A stretch of DNA of 64,000 nucleotides from NCBI RefSeq assembly GCF_035083965.1, contig NC_089722.1, positions 43,214,697-43,278,696 on the forward strand. Reading direction: 5' to 3'. Positions 49,691-60,767 of the stretch are shown here, one piece after another (position 1 is the first letter of the stretch; every line of letters starts with the position of its first letter). The notes below the pieces were generated by a model. That model made no database searches, was not told the origin of the DNA, and saw only the letters and a list, made by a program, of their open reading frames with translations. The DNA comes from Branchiostoma lanceolatum (lineage: Eukaryota > Chordata > Leptocardii > Amphioxiformes > Branchiostomatidae). A program made the position numbers and the translations under genes.

Positions 49691-50730
49691 ATGAAAAATA
49701 ACTTTAGTTAAGAGTCTGAATCGCCTTATGGTTAAGAAGGCCTAAGAACGCACCTGTACAAAAATTATCCGATTCAGCAATTTGTGGCTGCGACAACCTG
49801 TTTTATTGACAATGTTTAATGCAGTGTCTAATAAACCATTCATTCATAACTAATTAAATTACGTCACACGGAAAAATGGAATGGAACCTGTTCTTTTATC
49901 ATGCGTTTTTATTTTTACTTCTTACATGTCAGCCAGTCGCTTATATCGCACAAGCTCACTCTACAATTCTTCATAACGTTAAACACTCCAGTTATAGCAT
50001 AATCATGTTCCAATGTATAGTGTATGGGTTAGTGAATAAATGACAAATCAAACATCACCCTTGTAACACTAAAGCACAACATTTTAGAGGGTGTTAGTTC
50101 CAATTCAGGTGTCAGCCTACATCATATTTGACGGAAATTAATTGTTAATGAGTTTTAAGAACGACCTATTGTTTACACTGATAGTACTTCCAACAAAAAT
50201 TGCTCCTCACTGTACGTATGTTGTATTTTTCCTTTACGAATACCATAAGGTACTGGATATAGACAACGTAATGTTGATATACAGATTCAGTACATTGTTA
50301 TCATATTTGTACAGATTCACTTCTGTGTGAATAAGTCTTCTCACAGTTCCAGCATCACAGGGGGTTTGTCGGTAATGTCATAGGTTAAAGTCACTCCAAG
50401 CGGGATCGGGAATGATGCAACCACGTCTCGACGTTGTTTACAAATGAGGAATCTTACACATTGACCTTGGACGACAATGCACCGCGAAAGCAGATGCGCA
50501 TTCGGAACTGTGAAATGACATATTCTCAGACAGACATTGGGATAGAACACATGTAGTGTTCTTATATCAATTTTCCTATGTTCCATACATATGTATCGAT
50601 GGCTGAATAACTTCTGTTGTCCTGTACCTGCGATTCGTACACATTTCTCATCAGTGTGTTTAGCTACGTGCCCGACAAAATCTGATTTTCGAGCTGCTGA
50701 ATACTCACACTGGTTACACTTGTAGGTTCG
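49691..50730 (-). other. Inter-unit end and ZF10 3' UTR
   Basis: Conserved 3' block with reverse AATAAA at 49908-49913. 50490-50730 is almost identical to 31103-31352 downstream of ZF5 and contains the decayed finger relic before the shared stop. Confidence 0.6.
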
Positions 50731-52071
50731 TTATTCAGCAATGTGGGTTCTCATATGGCTGGATAAGTGACACTTGTGAGCTGTTCTGTATCCGCACTCG
50801 CCACACATGAAGGGTTTCTCACCAGTATGGGTTCTCATATGTCTGGATAAGGCAGATTTGTGACCTGTTCTGTACCCGCACTCCCCACACACGTAGGGTT
50901 TTTCTCCAGTGTGTTTGACTAGATGTCGGTCCAATGTGGATTTATGTGCAGCGGCATAATCACACTGGTCACACTTGAAGGGTTTTTCTCCAGTGTGGAT
51001 TCTCATATGTTCGGATAAGTCAGAATTGTTAGTTGTTTTGTACCCGCACTCGTCACACATGTAGTGTTTCTTGCCGATGTGTTTCGCTAAATGGCTGTTC
51101 AAATAACATTTCTGTGCAGCAGAATAGTCACACTGGTCACACTTGTAGGGTTTTTCTCCAGTATGAGTTCTCATGTGTCTTGATAGGCTATGCCTGTGAT
51201 CTGTCCTGTACCCACACTCTCCACACATGTAGGGTTTCTTACCGATGTGTTTCGCTAAATGGCTGTTCAAATAACATTTCTGTGCAGCAGAATAGTCACA
51301 CTGGTCACACTTGTAAGGTTTTTCACCTGTATGGGTTCTCATGTGTATGGAAAGCTCAGACTTTCGAATAGTCCTGTACCCGCACTCGCCACACATGTAG
51401 GGTTTCTCACCTGAGTGCTTTGCTAGATGGCTGTCCAATGTGGTTTTCTGTGCAGCAGAATAGTCACACTGGTCACACTTGTAGGGTTTTTCTCCAGTAT
51501 GAGTTCTCAGATGTCTGGATAGGCTACGTCTGTGATCTGTCCTGTACCCGCACTCTCCACACATGTAGGGTTTCTCACCGGTGTGTTTTGCTAGATGTCT
51601 CTTCAATGCAGATTTCTCAGCGGCAGAATAGTCACACTGGTCACACTTGTAGGGTTTTTCACCAGTATAGGTTCTCATATGTCTGATTAAGTGGCGCTTT
51701 TGAGCTGTCCTGTACCCGCACTCCCCGCACATGTAGGGTTTCTCACCGGTGTGTTTTGCTAGATGTTTCTTCAAGGCGGATTTCTCAGCGGCAGAATAGT
51801 CACACTGGTCACACTTGTAGGGTTTTTCACCAGTATGGGTTCTCATATGTCTGGATAGGTTAAGCTTGACAGCTGTCCTGTACCCGCACTCTTCGCACAT
51901 GTAGGGTTTCTCATCAGTATGTGCTTTTGACTGATGGTCCAAACTGGCTTTGGCTCCTGTTGGACGATCTATAACATTGCTTGTACCTCCATTCCCTAAA
52001 ATCACAGTGGGAGACCCTTCAATGGAGCTCTGGGGAACAGCAGTAGGAGACCCATAACATGCATCTGCCAT
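50731..52071 (-). CDS. ZF10: 14-finger C2H2 zinc-finger protein, 446 aa
   Basis: N-terminus MADACYGSPTAVPQSS...GSPTVILGNGGTSNV (residues 1-50), then 14 fingers. Finger 3 ends HMRTY, losing its last His ligand. Two-finger modules are repeated: fingers 2 and 4 (AAEKSALK) are near-copies, and so are 8 and 10 (AAQKCYLNSHLAKHIGKK), including the unusual IGKK linker. The last four fingers and the HIAE end are shared with ZF5. The start ATG is 7 bases after the acceptor (52079-52080). Confidence 0.92.
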   Translation of the reverse strand: MADACYGSPTAVPQSSIEGSPTVILGNGGTSNVIDRPTGAKASLDHQSKAHTDEKPYMCEECGYRTAVKLNLSRHMRTHTGEKPYKCDQCDYSAAEKSALKKHLAKHTGEKPYMCGECGYRTAQKRHLIRHMRTYTGEKPYKCDQCDYSAAEKSALKRHLAKHTGEKPYMCGECGYRTDHRRSLSRHLRTHTGEKPYKCDQCDYSAAQKTTLDSHLAKHSGEKPYMCGECGYRTIRKSELSIHMRTHTGEKPYKCDQCDYSAAQKCYLNSHLAKHIGKKPYMCGECGYRTDHRHSLSRHMRTHTGEKPYKCDQCDYSAAQKCYLNSHLAKHIGKKHYMCDECGYKTTNNSDLSEHMRIHTGEKPFKCDQCDYAAAHKSTLDRHLVKHTGEKPYVCGECGYRTGHKSALSRHMRTHTGEKPFMCGECGYRTAHKCHLSSHMRTHIAE

Positions 52072-52553
52072 GTCTAACCTAACGGACAAAAAATTTGAAA
52101 GACATCAATCAAAAGTATCATAATTCAAAATGCATTTTTTTCTGATGGCACAAAAATGTCCAGTCCAGTCACCACTCCTATGGCAATGGCGTTAAAACCT
52201 GGCCCACTCGTACTTTCTTCCTTTAATGCTACCTTCCGTTCCGTGATATGAATCTGCTATAAACCATTTTTCTAAGTTAACCACTCATGAACGCATTTGC
52301 TATCATTACACATGTTTGTTATTGTACTTATGTCCCATTTTGGTTATTTTATAACAAGATTCTTAGACCATTTCTAAATAACACCTTTGTCTCGTGATGT
52401 GTGACATTTGGTTTCGCCCCCCTCCCCCTCTCAAATTTCCTCACCCAGAAAAGTCTTACATTTCGTGCTAGTGTGGCCCATACACCATAGAAACAGCCTA
52501 TAGCACCTCTGCTTCACGAAAGAGAAGTCTTTTATCATAATTCGCGTTCTTAC

Positions 52554-52649
52554 CTGCTTCTAGGGTTGATTTTTACCCTCACAAATACTGCAAGCGTCTT
52601 GTATGAGAAGCAAGGGTGAAAGGTGAACTTAGCGTGGGGTGAAAGGTCA
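52554..52649 (-). promoter_or_regulatory. ZF10 non-coding exon 1 and DR1-like motifs
   Basis: Donor AAGCAG|GTAAG at 52554/52553; 475-bp intron. Motifs: GGGTGAAAGGTGA (52614-52626) and GGGTGAAAGGTCA (52637-52649). Confidence 0.6.
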
Positions 52650-53490
52650 TGATTTGTCCCTCGTTACCCAGTTATTGTGTGGGAAGTTCTGCCTACATTA
52701 CAGAATGCGTTTACACGACTACTGCCCTTTCTACATTCTTTTTCTTTGTTGCCTTCGCCAAAAATGTTAGATTTTACCTGTACCTGTAGAGCCTGGGGAT
52801 AAGATGGAGGTGGTATTGGGTGAGCGGGGGGGGGGGGGGGCGGTGGGGGAGGGGGTGATAGGTTCAGAATGGATACAGGAATATGGTGGGGGTGGGGGAA
52901 GTAGTGTATGAAGAACAGTAATTTCTAAACCAACATCACTGTCTCCGATCGTCGAGGTATTTTTTTACACTGATGAATCTTCACCTCAAAACTGATTTCC
53001 ATTTCTCTCTAGACCGCTTCTCACTAAAGGTTGCACAAACATATAAACGTTTTCAAAACTGGGTGTGATTTGTACAACGCCACTCGGTGTTTGCCTTGGT
53101 AAAGGCTAGGTATTCAGACACGACTGTGACTGTGCAGCACCATTGGGTACGGCACAAAAGCACATCGTCTAGTGGATACGGTAGGAATAACCGAGTGCTG
53201 CAAGAACTGAAAGTGGATACGGCTAAAATATGCGCAGGAATTTCTTTTGGGTATGGCAAAACCCGCCGGTTACGGAAGGAATTACTTCAGGAAATGAGTT
53301 TCATGTTTTTTTTATGAAAATGATAATAAAATCTATTAAACACTTTTATTTTAGGAAGGAATTTCGTGGGATGCGGAAAGGATTACGTCAGGAAAAGAGT
53401 TTTATGCTTTGATGAAAATGATGATAACAACGATGGTGCCTGTACCCTGTGCGGCATCAGAATAACTTACATCAACCAAACAAGGGAAAA
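52650..53490. other. ZF10-ZF11 spacer with poly-G tract
   Basis: Shared inter-unit start, then a G-rich run (about 52827-52856, with a quadruplex-capable tract) and 'gggtacggcacaaaag' motifs. Two similar segments ('attt.gtgggatgcggaaagg' / 'tttcttttgggtatgg', with 'ttacgtcaggaa..gagttt') form a local duplication of about 110 bases at 53250-53410. No gene. Confidence 0.55.
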
Positions 53491-54370
53491 TGGAATGAAA
53501 CCTTTTCATCTATTAAACGTTTTTATTTCGCTTGTCAGAAATTAGCATACTTTGAATCAACTTTGTTCTTACATATCGGCCATGAAAGTCGCTTCATATA
53601 ACATACTTCGCGATTCTACAAAATGTTAAACACTCTAGATCATAACATAATTATTAGTGTTCCAATATGTAGCGTATAGATTAGAGCATAAGTGGGAAAA
53701 TAAACATCACAGCCTTTAACTTCATGCACACTTGTTACACTGAAGCATAAGATAGGTTATGATGCGAGATTAGATTTGACAGAAATAAGTTTCTAATTGA
53801 GTTTTAAAACCTCAACATTCTTTACACTTACAGTATTTCTAAAAAAAGTATGCTCCTTTCTGTTATAGTTTTTTTTTTCAAAGAATACCACAGACATAAA
53901 GTACTTGATACAGATTGCGTAGATGTACAGATACTGTACAGTGTTCTCACATTTGTAGAGATTTTATTCTGTATGAATAAGCATTTTCACAGTTCCAGTA
54001 CAGCATGAGATCATGTGTTATACCTTATGTTAACCCCCCCCCCCCCAAGCGGAAATGTTGCAAACACGTCTTTACAAATGATTGCTTACAAATAAGGGAA
54101 CTATAAATTTGACATCAGATCAGCTTGACTGCAGATGCACACTCGAAACTAAAACATTGGAGTTGGACACATGCAGTGTTCTTACATCCATTTTTTTTAT
54201 CATACATGTTTGTAGGGCTTGATAACTTCTGTGTACCTGCACTCCGTACCATTTAGAGTTACTCAAGTGTGTTTAGTTAGATGCAGGACATGTAGGCTTT
54301 TTCTTACCACTCTAGGTTACGCTTGTCAGCTGTCCTGTACCCGCACTCTCCACGCATAAAGGGTTTCTCA
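53491..54370 (-). other. ZF11 3' UTR and finger relic
   Basis: Conserved 3' block with reverse AATAAA at 53522-53527. 54300-54370 is a residual finger after the stop. Confidence 0.6.
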
Positions 54371-55717
54371 TCAGTGTTTTGCTAAATGTCTGTTCAAGGT
54401 ATGTCTCGACAGGTGGGACTTTTTAGCTGTTCTGTACCCGCACTCCCCACATATGTAGGGTTTTTCCCCAGTGTGTTTTACTAGGTGTTGATTCAAAGTT
54501 TTTTTCGTTGCAGCAGAATAGTCGCACTGGTCACACTTGTAGGGTTTTTCACCTGTGTGAGTTCTCATATGTTCGGACAAGTGGCACTGTTGAGTTGTGC
54601 TGTACCCGCACTCCCCACATATGTAGGGCCTCTCACCTGTATGGGTTCTCATATGTCTAGAAAGCTGAGACTTGCGGATGCACCTGTAGTCACACTCCCC
54701 ACACACGTAGGGTTTCTCACCAGTGTGTTTGGCTAGATGGCTGTTCAAATTGCATTTCTGTGCAGCGGAATAATCACACTGGTCACACTTGAAGGGTTTT
54801 TCACCAGTATGAGTTCTCATATGCCTGGACAACTCAGATATTTTAGTTGCTCCGTAGCCACACTTTCCACACATGTAGGGTTCCTCACCGGTGTGTCTAG
54901 CTAGATGGCTGTCTAAGGTAGATTTCTCTGCAGCAGAATAGTCGCACAGGTCACACTTGTAGGGTTTCTCCCCTGTATGGGTTCTCATATGTATGGACAA
55001 CTTGAAATTGCTGATAGTCCTGTACCCGCACTCCCCGCACATAAAGGGTTTCTCACCTGTATGTGTCGCTAGATGGCTGTCCAAAGTATATTTCCTAGCT
55101 GCGGAATAACCACACTGGTCACATTTGTAGGGTTTCCCACCAGTATGGACTCTCATATGCCTGGATAGATTACGCTTCTCAGCTGTCCTGAACCCGCACT
55201 CGTCACACATGTAGGGTTTTTCTCCAGAGTGTTTTGCTAGATGACTGTCCAAATTGCATTTCTGTGCAGCAGAATAATCGCACTGGTCACACTTGTAGGG
55301 TTTCACACCAGTATGGACTCTCATATGCCTGGATAGGCTACGCTTCCTAGCTGTCCTGAACCCGCACTCGCCACACATGAAGGGTTTCTCACCGGTATGT
55401 TTCATTTGATGGATGTCCAAAGTATATTTCCTAGCTGCGGAATAATCACACTGGTTACATTTGTAGGGTTTCTCACCAGTATGGGTTCTCTTGTGTCGGG
55501 ATAGGTTATGCTTGTCAGCTGTCCTGTACCCGCACTCCCCACACATGTAGGGTTTGTCACCAGTATGTGCTTCTGGCTGATTGTCCAAACTGACTTTGGT
55601 TCCAGTCGGCTTGTCTTCTACATTGCTTGCATCTCTGCCCCCAAATACTCCGGTAGGAGACCCATCAGAGAAGTTCTGGGGAACAGCAGTAGGAGACCAA
55701 TCACCTGCCTCTGCCAT
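54371..55717 (-). CDS. ZF11: C2H2 zinc-finger protein, 448 aa, 13 full fingers plus a fused end
   Basis: N-terminus MAEAGDWSPTAVPQNF...GSPTGVFGGRDASNV (residues 1-55). Thirteen intact fingers follow. The last unit is a fusion: CGYRTAKKSHLSRH is joined directly to TLNRHLAKH, an internal deletion of about one finger. Linkers include TGVKP and TGGKP variants. Fingers 2 and 6 (ARKYTLD), 3 and 5 (HMRVH ends) and 4 and 10 (AAQKCNL) are related pairs. The acceptor used here is TATCTTAG, two bases before the ATG, as in ZF12, rather than TTAG|GTTAGAC. This pairs ZF11 with ZF12. Confidence 0.9.
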   Translation of the reverse strand: MAEAGDWSPTAVPQNFSDGSPTGVFGGRDASNVEDKPTGTKVSLDNQPEAHTGDKPYMCGECGYRTADKHNLSRHKRTHTGEKPYKCNQCDYSAARKYTLDIHQMKHTGEKPFMCGECGFRTARKRSLSRHMRVHTGVKPYKCDQCDYSAAQKCNLDSHLAKHSGEKPYMCDECGFRTAEKRNLSRHMRVHTGGKPYKCDQCGYSAARKYTLDSHLATHTGEKPFMCGECGYRTISNFKLSIHMRTHTGEKPYKCDLCDYSAAEKSTLDSHLARHTGEEPYMCGKCGYGATKISELSRHMRTHTGEKPFKCDQCDYSAAQKCNLNSHLAKHTGEKPYVCGECDYRCIRKSQLSRHMRTHTGERPYICGECGYSTTQQCHLSEHMRTHTGEKPYKCDQCDYSAATKKTLNQHLVKHTGEKPYICGECGYRTAKKSHLSRHTLNRHLAKH

Positions 55718-56084
55718 GTCTAAGATAATAATTGATGAAAAGATGAAAAATATCAATCGCAAATATGAAACGTCAGGAGTGCATTATTTCTACAGATCCC
55801 AGAACTGGTAGGTTGCCACAACAGCTGTCCAGCCTCTACTACTCCTATCGTAATGACGCAGAAACCCGGCCAACTAGTACTACTTCCCTACTGCCCCCCT
55901 CCCCTTCATTTTTATCATGAATATGTTTTTCCAAAGTTGCCTGCGCATGCATGGTCTGAAAATTTTTGTTTAGCCTTATAGTTATTTCTATTGCAATTCT
56001 GCCTCATTTTTGTGATGCTGTTGCATTCTTAGTAGTGCTGCGTACCTAAACGTAACATCAGGTACCGGTACAGGGGTTACGGTA

Positions 56085-56130
56085 CAGGTCTAGACCTGTA
56101 CCTGTACCTGTACCTGCACCTGTACCTGAA
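56085..56130 (+). repeat. ACCTGT hexamer repeat in the ZF11 intron
   Basis: About seven imperfect copies of ACCTGT, preceded by a palindrome AGGTCTAGACCT. It occupies the place of the poly-G tract in the ZF1 copy. Confidence 0.85.
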
Positions 56131-56613
56131 CAATTTGAAAAACATGTGTTTTCCTGAACTTCTTCAGTGACAAAAACATATATAAAATGTTTTTAACTTG
56201 TCAGTATCTTTATTGGCCTTGCTATCAAAACTCCCGGCCTGCTTGAATTATCTGTTGCATATTAGTTACGCTGTTCCAATGTGTCACTTTGGTCACGTTT
56301 GGTCAGTTGCATGAGGTCAGGAGGTCACAAAATTAGCACATACTCGGTGTAAATTTATATCGGTCCAGTACCGGTACTTCATGATCCGGTATTTTGGACC
56401 TGAACTGAATCAACGCAGAGTTTTTCTAGCAAATCGTCATCATATTGTCTCCAAAGACTTCTTGACGTGTGGTTTCGCCACCCCCTCACCCTCCTACAAT
56501 TTTCTCGTCCCGAAAAGTCCTACCATTCGTTCCAATGCGGCCCATCTACCGTAGAAATGACCTATAGCTCCTCTACTTCATGATAAGGCAGATATCATAA
56601 CTCAAGTTCGTAC

Positions 56614-56711
56614 CTGCTTCGAGTGATGATTTCTACCCTCCCACGATCCTGCAAGCGTCTTGTCGGCGAAGCAACGGGTGAAAGGTGAACTTAGCACGGG
56701 GTGAAAGGTCA
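56614..56711 (-). promoter_or_regulatory. ZF11 non-coding exon 1 and DR1-like motifs
   Basis: Donor AAGCAG|GTACG at 56614/56613; acceptor 55720-55721. Motifs: GGGTGAAAGGTGA (about 56676-56688) and GGGTGAAAGGTCA (56699-56711). Flanks match the second module upstream of ZF1. Confidence 0.6.
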
Positions 56712-57128
56712 TAGTCTGTACCTGATCGTCCACTCAGTGTGTGGGAAGTTCTGCCTACATTGTAAAAGGGCTACACCCATCCGCTGCTATTTCTGTTTTC
56801 TGTTTGTTTCGACTTTTTTTGGCCAACAGAGAATGTCATACAGGAAGTTTATGTAATTGAGATGGGAAAAAAATCACAAACGGAGGTGGGTAGCATCTTC
56901 TACACAAAAGACACTTTGTAACAGTGGTGTTTTTTTTCCTTGATTATTTTGGGTGTACAACTGGTGTTCGCATATTATATATCATGTACGAATATCGATA
57001 TACTTTCTGAATCCGTGTTAGCTCTTAGTAGTAAATATAAACTATTATTATCCTGGAAGCACATCTGTGTTGGTAGTAATCATGATAGCGGCTACGGCAA
57101 GAATTTCTAGTGCGTACAGCAAGAATAA

Positions 57129-57308
57129 TGCTTGGGTCACATTTTCAATCCGGGGCCCGGCCGGCCAGTGTTTGGGAACAAAAAGTATGATATAAAAGAC
57201 AACAAAAAACACAAAACGTACCAAGAATTATTCAAGAGCATAGCTTGTGCATATCTATTGATATACATTTTAATTTTTCGTTCCCGGCTGGGAAATGTGA
57301 CCCAAACA
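57129..57308. mobile_element. PIF/Harbinger-like MITE, 180 bp, TAA duplication
   Basis: Ends TGCTTGGGTCACATTT and AAATGTGACCCAAACA form inverted repeats. TAA flanks both sides (57126-57128, 57309-57311). The empty site 'aagaataaccggg' is present at about 19552. A three-base TWA duplication is typical of PIF/Harbinger. There is no coding capacity. Confidence 0.85.
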
Positions 57309-57424
57309 TAACCGGGTACAACAGTAAAGGACATGCATATGGGGGTGCTGTGTGATGACCGTCATAACACTAGAAAGATGTGACCCTGTACGGCCAGCAC
57401 AACAACATACATCTGCCACAAAGG

Positions 57425-58249
57425 TACAGAAATTGAATAGAACTGGCTCTTTTAATTTAGTTTAATTTCTTTTTTAATGCTTGTCAGTAACTGAATCAAC
57501 TGTGATCTTACATATTTATTTATCTATTTACATATCAGCATGACAGTCGCTTCATATAACACAAGCTTACTTCGCAATTCTTCATTCTGTTCATTACACC
57601 AGGTATAGCATAATCATTAGTGTACCAGTATATAGTGTTTAGATAAGTAATAAGTGAGAACATAAACAACAAAGCCTCTAACTTTATACGTATTTCCCGA
57701 AGTACAGAACGCAGACCAAAGAAGGAAAAAAATGGAATGGAGCCTATTCTTATGTCAGATTCTTTTATTTCAACTTCTCAAACTATCATGTTTAAAGTCA
57801 ACTTTGTTCTTACATGTCAGTCATTGCAGTCGCTTCATACAACACTGGCTGCCTTCACAATTCTTCATAATATCAATCACTCCAGTTATAGCGGAATCAT
57901 TAGTTATATAATATATATAGTGTTTAGGTTCGTAACAAAGTGAGAAAATTAACATGACAGTCTGTTCCTTTGTGCACAATCGTCACACAAAAGCATGTTT
58001 GTAGGATGTCAGTACAAAGTCAGTCGTCAAGATAGCCCATCTTAGATTGACAGTGATTTATTTGATATCGAGTTATTACATGTCTTTATACTTAACCTAT
58101 ACTGACACTTCCAACAAACCATGCTCCTCCCTGTTGCAGGTCTTTCCACGAACGCCACACATAATTATACTCGATACAGGATAAAAAGTTACAGATTCTG
58201 CAGTGTTATTATATTTGTAAACATTCTCTTATGTATGAAGATATGTGGA
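57425..58249 (-). other. ZF12 3' UTR, duplicated block
   Basis: Two tandem 3' blocks, with reverse ATTAAA (57451-57456) and reverse AATAAA (57774-57779). The arrangement is as downstream of ZF2 and ZF3. Confidence 0.6.
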
Positions 58250-58775
58250 TTCTGTGCAGCAGAATAGTCACCCTAGTCACATTTCAAGGGTTTCTCATCG
58301 GTATGTGTTAACATATATGTTTGGAAAAGTGACACTTTTCAGTTGCCCTGTACCCACACTCGCCACACATGTATGGTTTCTCACCTGAACGGTATGCTAG
58401 ATGTCGGTCTAAATGGACTTTCTGTGCAGTATAGATAGCCGCACTGCTCACACTTGTAGGGTCTATCACCAGTATGGGTTTTCATATGGCTGGATAGGTG
58501 AGGCTTGTGAGCTGTCCTGTACCCACATTCACCCCACATGTAGGTTTTACTCCAGTGTGTTTGGCTTGATGTCTCTCCAATGTGGATTTATGTGCAGCGG
58601 CATAATCACACTGGTCACACTTGAAGGGTTTTTCTCCTGTGTGGATTTTCATATGTTTGGATAAGTCAGAATTGTTAGTTGTTTTGTACCCGCACATCCC
58701 ACACATATAGTTTCTTGCCGATGTGTTTCGCTAAATGGCTGTCCAAATTACACTTAGTTATGTGCAGCAGAATAG
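58250..58775 (-). pseudogene. Decayed C-terminal fingers of ZF12
   Basis: About six finger units in broken frames. The piece 58560-58706 still reads GYKTTNNSDLSKHMKIH ... CDYAAAHKSTLERHQAKH before losing frame. It matches the debris after ZF2 segment by segment. Confidence 0.85.
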
Positions 58776-60038
58776 TCACACTGGTCTTTCACCTATATGG
58801 GTTCTCATATGTCGGGACAACTGAGACTTTCGGATAGCCCTGTACCCACACTCCCAACACATGAAGGGTTTCTCCCCGGTGTGTTGGGCTCGATGGCTGT
58901 CTAAGGTGTATTTCTGTCCAGCAGAATAGTCACACTGGTCACACTTGTAGGGTTTTTCACCTGTATGGGTTCTCATATGTATGGATAAGGCAGACTTTTG
59001 AGTTGTCCTGTGCCCGCACTCGCCACACATGTAGGGCTTCTCACCGGTGTGTTTCGCTAGATGTGTGTCCAAATGACTTTTATGTGCAGTAGAATAATCG
59101 CACTGGTCACACTTGTAGGGTTTTTCACCTGTATGGGTCCTCATATGAGTGGATAGGTTATACTTGTGAGCTGTCTTGAACCCACACTTCCCACACATAT
59201 ACGGTTTATCACCAGTGTGTTTGGCTAGATGTCGGTCCAAACTGGATTTCTGTGTAGCGGAATAATTACACTGGTCACACTTGAAGGTCTTTTCACCATG
59301 GATTAGCATATGTTTGGACAAGTCAGACTTCAGAGCTGTCCTGTGCCCACACTCGCCACACATGTAGGGTTTCTCACCCGTGTGTTTTGCTAGATGTCGA
59401 TCCAAATGACTTTTCTGTGTTGTAGAATAATCGCACTGGTCACACATGTAGTTTTTTTCACCTGTATGGGTTCTCATATGAGTGGAAAGGCTACATCTGT
59501 GAGCTGTCCTGAACCCACACTCTCCGCACATAAAGGGTTTCTCGCCGGTATGTCCGGCTAGATGGTTGTCCAATATAGTTTTCTGTGCAGCGGAATAATC
59601 ACACTGGTCACACTTGTAGGGTTTTTCACCAGTATGAGTTCTCATATGTTTGGAAAGGTTATCCTTCCTAGCTGCCCTGTATCCACACTCGTCACACATG
59701 TAAGGTTTCTCACCGGTGTGTTTTCCTAGATGTCGATCCAAATGGCCTTTCTGTGCAGCAGAATAATCACACTGATCACACGTGTAGGGTTTTTCACCAG
59801 TATGGGTTCTCATATGTCTCTTTAGATTACCTTTGTCAGCTGTCTTGTGCCCACACTCCCCGCATATGTAGGGTTTCTCATCAGTATCTGGTCCAGGCTG
59901 ATTTTTAAAACTTGTTTTGGCTCCTGTTGGCTGTTCTTTGACATTGCTTGTATCAATATTGAATAAAACTGCAGCAGGAGACCCGTCACAGAACTTCTGG
60001 GGAACAGCAGTAGGAGACCCATTACCTGCCTCTGCCAT
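58776..60038 (-). CDS. ZF12: 13-finger C2H2 zinc-finger protein, 420 aa, truncated
   Basis: N-terminus MAEAGNGSPTAVPQKF...GSPAAVLFNIDTSNV (residues 1-55). Thirteen fingers keep their ligands. The linker after finger 7 is shortened (HMLIHGEKTF). The array ends HIGERPV at a TGA. Compared with paralogues, about 14 bases of the linker and next finger (the PYKC region) are deleted, which shifts the frame into the stop. Decayed fingers continue downstream. The ATG at 60036-60038 is two bases after acceptor AG (60041-60042). Divergent partner of ZF13. Confidence 0.9.
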   Translation of the reverse strand: MAEAGNGSPTAVPQKFCDGSPAAVLFNIDTSNVKEQPTGAKTSFKNQPGPDTDEKPYICGECGHKTADKGNLKRHMRTHTGEKPYTCDQCDYSAAQKGHLDRHLGKHTGEKPYMCDECGYRAARKDNLSKHMRTHTGEKPYKCDQCDYSAAQKTILDNHLAGHTGEKPFMCGECGFRTAHRCSLSTHMRTHTGEKNYMCDQCDYSTTQKSHLDRHLAKHTGEKPYMCGECGHRTALKSDLSKHMLIHGEKTFKCDQCNYSATQKSSLDRHLAKHTGDKPYMCGKCGFKTAHKYNLSTHMRTHTGEKPYKCDQCDYSTAHKSHLDTHLAKHTGEKPYMCGECGHRTTQKSALSIHMRTHTGEKPYKCDQCDYSAGQKYTLDSHRAQHTGEKPFMCWECGYRAIRKSQLSRHMRTHIGERPV

Positions 60039-60655
60039 GTCTAAGATAATAATTGACAAACAATTTGAAAAGATTAAACAAATCATTTGAAAAAAAAACG
60101 ATACGTCAAGAGTGTATTTTTTCTACTTATACCAAAAATGGGAAGTTGCCACTACTGTCAAGCCTTAACTCACATCGTAATGACGGTAAAACCTGTCCCA
60201 CTTGTACTCTTCCCTTGCTAGGCCCTTTTTCCGCCCCCTCATTTTTATCATGAGTATTTCCAAAGGTTACTACACATACATGACATGAAATTTTGCTTTT
60301 ACCATTAATATTGTTTCTGTTGTAATTCTGTCTATACTTATAGGATTACTTAGTGATACTGTATTTTTCTTCTTTCACTGTAACTTCATGTTCACTGTTT
60401 TCACGGTGACCTCTGCTCCATGAACTTATCATCACCGGGAAAAACCTGTTGTTATTATTTTTGATTCCTTCACACATCCGTTTTATAATCACTTGCCGCC
60501 ACCGTGAAGTTAAAGTTCAGTGAAAATGTCCATTTTCCGTACGCCGTGAAATTTTGTTACCATGAAGATAAAGTGAATCACAGTACTGTAGCACCCTTCT
60601 TAGAGCTTTTCTAACAAAAATGGCCCTTTAGTCCCGAGCGATGTGACGTGTAGTT

Positions 60656-60767
60656 GAGTCGTTCCGTGCCAGGCTGGAGGCCTGCCCGCCTTAGCCCGGG
60701 ACCTCAACTCCCCCCTACTATGCCCCCGAAGGGGTTATTTGGGGGCAACACCTATGTAGATGTAGAT
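60656..60767 (+). mobile_element. Short SINE-like insertion with (TGTAGA)n end
   Basis: GTGTAGTT is duplicated at 60648-60655 and 60768-60775 around 112 bases that the other introns lack between 'gacgtgt' and 'tttcgccccc'. The insert ends 'atgtagatgtagatgtg' and contains the hairpin-prone GCCCCCGAAGGGGTTATTTGG. The 8-bp duplication with a simple tail fits a SINE or short retro-copy. Confidence 0.75.

Noticed and set aside
11312-59500. Many 60-150-codon plus-strand frames opposite the zinc-finger genes (for example QQNSHTGHTCRVFHQYGFSY)
   Set aside because: Shadows of the 84-bp finger repeat read on the opposite strand; they share the same repetitive peptide and lack independent features.
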